DNA of 64,000 bases from JAEWSN01 sp942493335 (lineage in GTDB: Bacteria > Bacillota > Clostridia > DSM-8532): contig OW818693.1 of assembly GCA_942493335.1 (NCBI GenBank), positions 4,216,001 to 4,280,000 of the forward strand. The letters are read 5' to 3'. Both the position numbers and the translations under genes were made by a program. This document shows, in pieces, positions 58,192 to 64,000 of the stretch. Under the pieces are notes generated by a model. That model worked only from the letters and a program-made list of their open reading frames with translations, searched no databases and was not told the DNA's origin. Numbering within the stretch: the stretch's first letter is position 1; every line of letters starts with the position of its first letter.

Positions 58192-58965
58192 TCACTTGCC
58201 CGCCAATACCGCCTGAATCTTCAGGGCATCCATTTCGGCATCGGCATGGGAAAACGCGATGATGGTTTTCTCAAGGTCATAGCTGGCGGGATCGCCGCGA
58301 TAGCCCAGGGAATAGAAGTTGTCCTGCGGTTTCAATTGCTTTGCCAGGGCGGTATTGACCAATTGGGGGTAGAAGGTGTTCATGGCGGCGGTTTCTATGG
58401 CGCCGGCATGATAGTCGGGTGTATAGCTGCCTTCCCGATTAGGAGGGAAGACCGGCGGGTTCTCGACCGGCACGTCAAGCGCTCCCAGATAATCGGTACG
58501 CATGGTCAAGGAGCTGCGCATGTCTTCAATCGCTGCATTGATCATGTCGACGTGGGTGTGATCCCCATGGGAGTTCGCCACAAACAGATTTTTGAAACCC
58601 CATGAATCCAGCGACGTGAAAATGTCGACCAGCAAAGCCTTCATGGTTTCCGGACGCACGGAAAACGTTCCGGGAAAATGCGCGCAGTCCGGGCTGATGC
58701 CCCAGTAGAATGGAGGGGCGATGATGGCCTTGATGCCTTTCTCCTGCAGCTTCTGTTTCAGACTGCGGCAAAAGAAGTAGGCCATAAATACGTCAGGACT
58801 CAAATCCATATGCGGACCATGCTCTTCGATGATGCCGACGGGAAGCAGCACCACCGCACCTTCATCGGCCGCCTGGCTGACCTCCGGCCAGGTCATTTCC
58901 ACCATGGTGCCGGCGAATATGGAGGTGTCGGTCTGCGGTCCAATGACAAACGGTTCGTTCTTCAT
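58192..58965 (-). CDS. Creatininase family amidohydrolase
   Basis: 257 residues. The metal ligands are in IIEEHGPHMDLSPD (Glu, His, Asp), NSHGDHTHVDM (His) and a late Glu (AGAIETAAM). The fold is that of creatininase and of the MftE/FAPy deformylase family. The context does not identify the substrate. AGGAGGG precedes the ATG at 58965. Confidence 0.88.
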   Translation of the reverse strand: MKNEPFVIGPQTDTSIFAGTMVEMTWPEVSQAADEGAVVLLPVGIIEEHGPHMDLSPDVFMAYFFCRSLKQKLQEKGIKAIIAPPFYWGISPDCAHFPGTFSVRPETMKALLVDIFTSLDSWGFKNLFVANSHGDHTHVDMINAAIEDMRSSLTMRTDYLGALDVPVENPPVFPPNREGSYTPDYHAGAIETAAMNTFYPQLVNTALAKQLKPQDNFYSLGYRGDPASYDLEKTIIAFSHADAEMDALKIQAVLAGK

Positions 58966-59107
58966 GTTACCCTCCTGCGACCCGGCGTGTGACATGAAGG
59001 TGAAACCGGTGCCTGTCCATCATGCTAACACAGGGGTCCTGCCCGAAGCAAAAGGGATATTGGCTATAACCATCCTCACCCGGAACACCTGAGCTTGGGA
59101 AATCGGG

Positions 59108-60361
59108 TCAAGTGGCGCAGCCACCCTCCGCGCAGCGCATCTTGCGGTCCAGCATCATCACTGCACCTGTCAGAACCAGCAAGGCACCGCAAACCATCAG
59201 CAGGATTTCGATCCGCACTGTGTCCGCCAGCGGTCCGAACAGGATCATGCCGAGCGGCATGGCGGCAGAGGAACCGATTTGCACGAAACTGAACACGCGG
59301 CCCTGATAGGTGTTTTCGACTTGCTCCTGCAACAGGGTCATGCTGGCGATGTTGTAGGAGGGCAAGGTGATGCCTGTGATGACCAGAATGATCAGATACA
59401 TCCAGAACAGCGGCACCGCTCCCATCCCCAGGATGAGCACGCCAAAGGCCATGCAGGCGTAAGCGATGGTGTGGATGCGGTTCTTGAAACCTCCCCAGGC
59501 AGCCATCAGGAAGCCCCCGAGCGTTGTTCCCGCACTGAAGGCGATCTCGTTGACCGTAAGCTTCCAGATTTCCGGGCCGAAGGATCGCGTGACCATGAGC
59601 GGGGTCAGGAACGCCGCGGGCACAATGAGAAACATGATGATGAAATAGTAGCCGATGAGGTTCTTCAGGAATGGATGCGCCCACAGGTATCGAAGGCCTT
59701 CCCGCAAGTCGAGCCATTGGCTGGAAGAACCTCTGTCTTCCCGTTCGTGACGGGGCAGTGCAAGGGAAGCGAGGATCGTAACTGCAATGACAGCGGTGAC
59801 GACATCGACAAAGAAGATGGATTCCAGCGTCCAGCTGGACATCATGGCCCCGCTGACGGCCGGTGCCAGCAGAAACATGATGGACTGGATGCCTCCGTTG
59901 ATGCCATTGACCTTCATCAGCCGGTCCGGCGGGACCAATTGGGGAAGGGTCGCCGACACAGCCGGCATCTGGATGCCCGCTCCGATGGAACGGAGGATGG
60001 ACGCCGCGAAAATGGCGGTGATGGAGCCATGACCGCTGAGGAACAGGAATGCCAGAATCAGGGTGGTGACAGCTGTCAGCATGTCTGCGCCGATCATGAG
60101 TCGCTTGCGGTTGTATCGGTCCGCCCAGACACCTGCAGGCAACGAAATCAGGATCTGGGGCAGAAAGCCGAACAAGGTGGAAAGCGTCATCATTGCGCCG
60201 GATTTCGTGGTGAGTGTGATATACCAGACAATGGCATACTGCACCAATGCCGAACCGAAGAGAGAGATGGTCTGACCCCCCAGAAAGAATACGGTTGGCC
60301 GGATCCATGCGCGATCATCCCGGGGTGGCGTAGGAACGACGGGCAGAGAACTGTTTTCCAT
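59108..60361 (-). CDS. MFS transporter (macrolide efflux MefA-like)
   Basis: 417 residues with twelve predicted helices. The loop 2-3 signature is FLPQILISLPAGVWADRYNR, where DRYNRKRLM is the MFS motif A. LPQLVPPDRLMKVNGINGG between helices 4 and 5 is typical of MefA/NreB-like exporters. It may export drugs or metabolites. The ATG at 60361 follows AAAGG; the frame is open upstream to 60403. Confidence 0.9.
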   Translation of the reverse strand: MENSSLPVVPTPPRDDRAWIRPTVFFLGGQTISLFGSALVQYAIVWYITLTTKSGAMMTLSTLFGFLPQILISLPAGVWADRYNRKRLMIGADMLTAVTTLILAFLFLSGHGSITAIFAASILRSIGAGIQMPAVSATLPQLVPPDRLMKVNGINGGIQSIMFLLAPAVSGAMMSSWTLESIFFVDVVTAVIAVTILASLALPRHEREDRGSSSQWLDLREGLRYLWAHPFLKNLIGYYFIIMFLIVPAAFLTPLMVTRSFGPEIWKLTVNEIAFSAGTTLGGFLMAAWGGFKNRIHTIAYACMAFGVLILGMGAVPLFWMYLIILVITGITLPSYNIASMTLLQEQVENTYQGRVFSFVQIGSSAAMPLGMILFGPLADTVRIEILLMVCGALLVLTGAVMMLDRKMRCAEGGCAT

Positions 60362-60502
60362 GGAGACCTTTCTGCTCCTGCGTTCCAAGTGCAGCTTCCG
60401 CACATGTGAAGGCAGTGGCTTTCACTTCTTTCTTACCACCTGTGCCATCAGGCGAACTGGAACAAATTCTTACCCAAGAGGAACCTTTGATCTCTACCGA
60501 TG

Positions 60503-61795
60503 TCATTCCGGCTCTGCGGAATGCAGGATTGCCGATACATTCACGTAGTCGATCGTCTGGCATGAATTGAAATTGGCAAGTCTTTCGATGCTGTTCTCTA
60601 TGGCCGTCCGGAGCTTCTTGGTGCTCCTGACGCCGCTTTCAAACCAGAAATTCTTGACCATCAGCGTCTGCGCTTTCCGATCGACAACCGCTTCAATCCG
60701 TCCGATGAATCGGTCGCCGTATAGAACGGGAAGCACATAGTACCCGTATTTGCGCTTGTCCGCCGGGGTGTAGATCTCCCAGGAATATTCAAAATTGAAC
60801 AGGGTTTTGATCAGCTTTCTATCCCACATGAAACAGTCCAATGGGGCGATGAACTCGCAGCGGGGACGGAATACCTTCTCCTTTGGGCCAGATTCATTTG
60901 AAATAGTTTCGATTGAATCGGCTTCGGTTGAAAGGGTGCCGATTGAAACGGATTCGATAAATGGCCGGTCCTCGGCACGGCAATAGAGCGTGTCTTTCAA
61001 CCCATTTACTTGGACGGATAGGATTTTACCCTCATGCAGCAATTGCTTGAAGACTTCGTTGCGTTCGGTGGCCTTGAGCCCCCAGATGTTCAACCACGCA
61101 TCGGACGGCTTGTTCCATAACAGACCCACTGCCCCGATACGCCGCAGGACCCGCCACTTGATGTGGGAGAATTCGTCGGACAAAGGATCGTTGGCGGAAA
61201 GGATGCTTGGGTCCACATGCGTCTCCGAGAGATCATAGAATTTCCGAGTGCCCTTTTTATGATGAATCACAAGCTCGCCGGTGGAATACAACTGTTCCAG
61301 AACGGAACGGGCGGCATTGGATTCTTCGCCCCAGTTTCCACTCCAATGGATATGGGAATGCCATTGTATCTTGCCGGTTAATGGCAGTTCATCGGATGAA
61401 ACAGGTCCGTATTCGCGGATATAGGATTTCGCCTGCTTTTCCAGTTCCGCGAGTTCCGGGAACTTCGTTCCACCCTCTCTGGCGATTCTTCGGTTCCGCT
61501 CGAAAAAGGGCCAGTCCTCGATCGGCAGGATGGAGAGGTTTTTGTCGGGGAAATCGAACAGATTGCGGTCGGTATAAAGGAGTTCATCAAGCATCTGCTT
61601 GGTGAAGCCCTTCACTCTCGACTGCAACACCAGTTCTGGGTTCTTGCCGCAAGCATCTACCGGATCGAACTGAATGCAGCCGGTTTGGCGCACATAGGCT
61701 AAGGCGCCATGTTTGCCGATGAATCTGTGTTCGCCGAGGAGTCCGTGTTTCAACAGCAGGAATTGACGGGCCTGTTGGTTGGTCAGGGTGATCAT
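60503..61795 (-). CDS. YcaQ/AlkZ-like winged-helix DNA glycosylase
   Basis: 430 residues of the HTH_42 family, whose characterised members remove bulky or crosslinked alkylpurines. The catalytic QxD motif is seen as CIQFDPVDACGKNPELVLQS, near residue 40, where E. coli YcaQ has QID and AlkZ has QVQ. ILPIEDWPFFERNRR and EFIAPLDCFMWDRKLI are family blocks. A low-complexity insert about residues 285-312 (SVSIGTLSTEADSIET and onward) is encoded by imperfect TTCGATTGAA-type DNA repeats. GAGGAAC lies before the start at 61795. It joins dinB, AlkD-like and Nudix genes in the repair group. Confidence 0.85.
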   Translation of the reverse strand: MITLTNQQARQFLLLKHGLLGEHRFIGKHGALAYVRQTGCIQFDPVDACGKNPELVLQSRVKGFTKQMLDELLYTDRNLFDFPDKNLSILPIEDWPFFERNRRIAREGGTKFPELAELEKQAKSYIREYGPVSSDELPLTGKIQWHSHIHWSGNWGEESNAARSVLEQLYSTGELVIHHKKGTRKFYDLSETHVDPSILSANDPLSDEFSHIKWRVLRRIGAVGLLWNKPSDAWLNIWGLKATERNEVFKQLLHEGKILSVQVNGLKDTLYCRAEDRPFIESVSIGTLSTEADSIETISNESGPKEKVFRPRCEFIAPLDCFMWDRKLIKTLFNFEYSWEIYTPADKRKYGYYVLPVLYGDRFIGRIEAVVDRKAQTLMVKNFWFESGVRSTKKLRTAIENSIERLANFNSCQTIDYVNVSAILHSAEPE

Positions 61796-61863
61796 CTTTT
61801 GTTCCTCGCATACTTTTTGTCGAGTGCAGTCGATATTTATTGTCCTTAATATATCATATGTCA

Positions 61864-61884
61864 TGGGGTCAGGAGCCATGAATA
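61864..61884. repeat. Dispersed repeat copy TGGGGTCAGGAGCCATGAAT
   Basis: Second copy of the sequence at 56527-56547, about 70 bases upstream of the YcaQ-like start. Confidence 0.5.
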
Positions 61885-61923
61885 CGGCGTTTTGGCAACA
61901 ATGAGCTTTCTGTCATGAATGAG

Positions 61924-61952
61924 TTGAGTACCGAAGAAAATTCTAGTATAAA
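61924..61952 (+). promoter_or_regulatory. Promoter of the PLD-helicase gene
   Basis: TTGAGT (61924-61929), 17-base spacer, TATAAA (61947-61952). The leader would be about 190 bases. The -10 overlaps the left arm of the inverted repeat. Confidence 0.55.
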
Positions 61953-61995
61953 AGAATAAAATGAAAAATATGCGAAATCATCTCACATACTAGAA
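61941..61995. repeat. Inverted repeat TTCTAGTAT...ATACTAGAA
   Basis: Two perfect 9-bp arms (61941-61949 and 61987-61995) with a 37-base A/T-rich spacer. It could be a regulator site, as one arm touches the -10 element, or an RNA hairpin at the start of the transcript. Confidence 0.6.
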
Positions 61996-62150
61996 AGATT
62001 GAGGGTGCCGTGTGATTCGACGTACTCGAAATCTGGACCGCCATCTGGCCAAGTGATAGGATAGACTTATTACATAGGCGGATGCGCATCACGATAGAAA
62101 GCGGGCGAAACACAGCACCCTGCCCGTGATGCCGGAAACGGACAACACCG

Positions 62151-64000
62151 ATGGATATCCATCGCAGAGGGAACAGACATAGAACGGCCGTCCCCCCGAT
62201 CGAATCGTTTCATACGAACCATTGCTTCACCGGAGAATCCTCTCCGTTGCTTCCGCAACTTCTGAATTGCCTTGCAACAGCCACCCGGATTGATTTTCTG
62301 GTAGCATTTCTCATGCAATCCGGCGTGGATCTGCTGGTAGACGGGCTCCGTGAGGCCGTGGACCGGGGAGTTCCCGTCAGGATTGTCTGCGGCGATTATA
62401 TGGGAGTGACACAGCCTTCCGCGTTATATCGCCTCCGCAGCCTGCTCGGGGACCGGCTGAGCCTGCGATTCTATCGGGAACCGGTCAAGGCGTTTGATGG
62501 TGAAACGCGGGTCACCCGCTCCCCGCGCAGTTTCCACCCCAAGGCATGGTTCTTCCATTGGGCCGATCGCACGGAACTGTTTCTGGGTTCGTCCAACGCA
62601 TCCCGATCCGCCCTACTTGATGGCGTGGAGTGGAATGTCCGACTCGACAGCCGCATGCAGCCGGAAGAGACAAGCATTTTACAAGCGGAATTCGAAGATC
62701 TATACCACCGGTGTTCCGTTGAAATCGATGATGTGATGCTGCGCCGTTATTCCCTTCACTATCGGGTGCCCAAACAACATGCGTCTTTTGACCCGCCTAT
62801 GGAACCATCTATTGGCCTGACTTCCAGGCTGCCTATAGACCCGGATTTTGGGGAAGATGCTTTCCCACTGGAGGGTGATGTTGGCCGGAGCCCAGAAACG
62901 GTAAGGGTTTCCGGAGATGAAGACAAGAGCGGGGTATTGGCGACCGGGCGGGAAGGGGATCCTTACTCAAAGGCAGATGATTCTCAATTGCCTGATTCTT
63001 TCACGACAAAGTCCCCGGATATCCATGGATTGCCTGCAATATGCGCTATTCCAGCATCATCGGATGGAATAACGTCATCGCTCGGCAAAAGTTTGCCATT
63101 TCCAACGCTACAGCCCAACGACCCGCAGACTGAGGCATTGTACGCGTTGCACCGCACACGGGAACTTGGCAACAGTAAGGCGCTGGTGGTGGCGGCCACC
63201 GGTGTGGGCAAGACCTTCCTGGCTGCCTTCGACTCCCATCCGTTCCCCCGCGTGCTGTACCTGGCCCATCGTGAGGAGCTGTTGACGCAGGCGGAGACCG
63301 CCTTCCGAAAGGTGCGTCCATCCGACCCTACCGGTTTCTACATGGGCGACCGGAAGGACACCGATGCCGCGCTGCTCTTTGCCTCCGTCCAAACGCTGGG
63401 GAAGGCGGAAACCCTTACGGACGCGGATTTTCCGCCAGATCGGTTCGACTATGTCGTGGTCGACGAGTTCCATCATGCGGCCGCGGATTCCTATCGCCGT
63501 GTGCTGGATCATTTTCGTCCCCGGTTCCTACTTGGACTTACCGCCACACCCGAGCGTATGGACAACCGGGAAGTATTCTCGCTATGTGATTATAACGTGG
63601 TCTATGACGTGCGCCTGCGGGAGGCCATCGGCAAAGGTTGGCTCGCGCCGTTCCACTACTACGGCGTAGCCGACAACACGGTGCGGTATGAGAACATCCT
63701 GTTCCAGCACGGCCGGTACGACGGTGAACAGCTGGAGAAGGCTCTGTCGATCCCCCATCGTGCCGATCTTGTGCTGCAGAACTACAGGAGGTTCCCAAGT
63801 CGGCGGGCGATCGGCTTCTGTGCGGGCCGGAACCATGCTGCCAACATGGCGCATGCATTCCAGCGGCATGGTATAGCGGCCTGTGCGGTGATGGCGGACA
63901 AATCAGGCATCGATCACGCAGATACGGTGATGGATCGCACCGAGGCGCTCAACAAGCTGCGGGATGGCAGTCTGGCGGTCGTGTTTGCGGTGGACATGCT
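62151..64000 (+). CDS. PLD-nuclease/DEAD-box helicase fusion, partial
   Basis: At least 616 codons; cut by the right edge. The N-terminal domain (about 30-190) is a phospholipase-D-like nuclease: RIDFLVAFLMQSGVDLL, then the HxK motif at 129-131 (SFHPKAWFF) and GSSN at 146-149. A variable linker (about 205-330) is followed by a superfamily-2 helicase with Walker A ATGVGKT (Lys354), DEFHHAAADSYRR (Asp438) and LGLTATPERMD. The architecture is that of DUF3427-type helicases. The ATG at 62151 lacks a strong ribosome site, so the start is provisional; no stop interrupts from 62130. The neighbours give no defence context. Confidence 0.82.
   Translation, partial: MDIHRRGNRHRTAVPPIESFHTNHCFTGESSPLLPQLLNCLATATRIDFLVAFLMQSGVDLLVDGLREAVDRGVPVRIVCGDYMGVTQPSALYRLRSLLGDRLSLRFYREPVKAFDGETRVTRSPRSFHPKAWFFHWADRTELFLGSSNASRSALLDGVEWNVRLDSRMQPEETSILQAEFEDLYHRCSVEIDDVMLRRYSLHYRVPKQHASFDPPMEPSIGLTSRLPIDPDFGEDAFPLEGDVGRSPETVRVSGDEDKSGVLATGREGDPYSKADDSQLPDSFTTKSPDIHGLPAICAIPASSDGITSSLGKSLPFPTLQPNDPQTEALYALHRTRELGNSKALVVAATGVGKTFLAAFDSHPFPRVLYLAHREELLTQAETAFRKVRPSDPTGFYMGDRKDTDAALLFASVQTLGKAETLTDADFPPDRFDYVVVDEFHHAAADSYRRVLDHFRPRFLLGLTATPERMDNREVFSLCDYNVVYDVRLREAIGKGWLAPFHYYGVADNTVRYENILFQHGRYDGEQLEKALSIPHRADLVLQNYRRFPSRRAIGFCAGRNHAANMAHAFQRHGIAACAVMADKSGIDHADTVMDRTEALNKLRDGSLAVVFAVDM

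Larger units (their letters stand above)
61796..62150. other. 355-base gap with a promoter, repeat copy and inverted repeat
   Basis: The gap contains the dispersed repeat (61864-61884), a rightward promoter and a 9-bp inverted repeat. I saw no separate gene. Confidence 0.5.

Noticed and set aside
49960..62150. A DNA-repair or defence island
   Set aside because: The repair-type genes are interspersed with unrelated genes on both strands, with separate promoters and no integrase, att site or tRNA boundary.

Overview
The window reads as a chromosomal segment of a G+C-rich, probably anaerobic Gram-positive bacterium of the Bacillota (Clostridia-like). The pointers are a T-box leader before alaS, a Gram-positive LexA/DinR box on dinB, PadR and GlpP regulators, [FeFe]-hydrogenase maturases HydE and HydF, rubredoxin, S-layer homology domains, and strong Shine-Dalgarno sites before almost every start. 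The species cannot be named from the sequence. No phage, plasmid, CRISPR array, rRNA or intact insertion sequence was seen.

Layout. 1-3.8 kb: PII protein and ammonium transporter (leftward), a YihY/BrkB membrane protein and a nitroreductase. 3.8-8.3 kb: hydE-aspA-hydF operon behind a long structured leader. 8.3-19.4 kb: sugar catabolism (Gfo/Idh/MocA oxidoreductase, LacI regulator with two operator-like palindromes, URO-D-like protein, mutarotase-like protein, aldo/keto reductase, FMN alpha-hydroxy-acid oxidase-like protein, AraC regulator, GH29 fucosidase, GH39 hydrolase). 19.4-32.3 kb: AIM24-like protein, a PadR-controlled ABC exporter, a phosphorelay (HPt, receiver, 7TM hybrid kinase), and a MacA/MacB-type exporter. 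32.3-38.1 kb: Nudix, Tex, rubredoxin, HAD phosphatase, GlpP antiterminator, TIM-barrel isomerase. 38.2-46.6 kb: MarR plus flavin reductase, tRNA-Val, iron alcohol dehydrogenase, SOS-regulated dinB operon, extradiol dioxygenase, FAD oxidoreductase. 46.6-64 kb: T-box and a short alaS, PAP2 phosphatase, DNA alkylation repair, S-layer transglutaminase-like protein, two CheX-type proteins, two Nudix hydrolases, a nucleotidyltransferase, GNAT, creatininase, MFS, a YcaQ/AlkZ-like glycosylase, and a PLD-helicase cut by the right edge.

How the parts work together. GlnK/Amt handle ammonium uptake, and aspartase inside the hydrogenase operon may release ammonia and fumarate. The glycoside hydrolases lack signal peptides, so they probably act on imported oligosaccharides. 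A repair and nucleotide-hygiene theme recurs (dinB, AlkD-like, YcaQ-like, three Nudix), although the genes are scattered.

The most unusual feature is a repeated habit of the genome: degenerate tandem repeats with periods of 6, 12, 18, 21, 22, 24 and 33-35 bp sit in intergenic gaps just before start codons, and in-frame repeats expand the edges of several proteins. Other notable signals are conditional-terminator leaders on amt and hydE, clear operators for MarR, LexA and LacI-type regulators, and a C-terminally short alanyl-tRNA synthetase.
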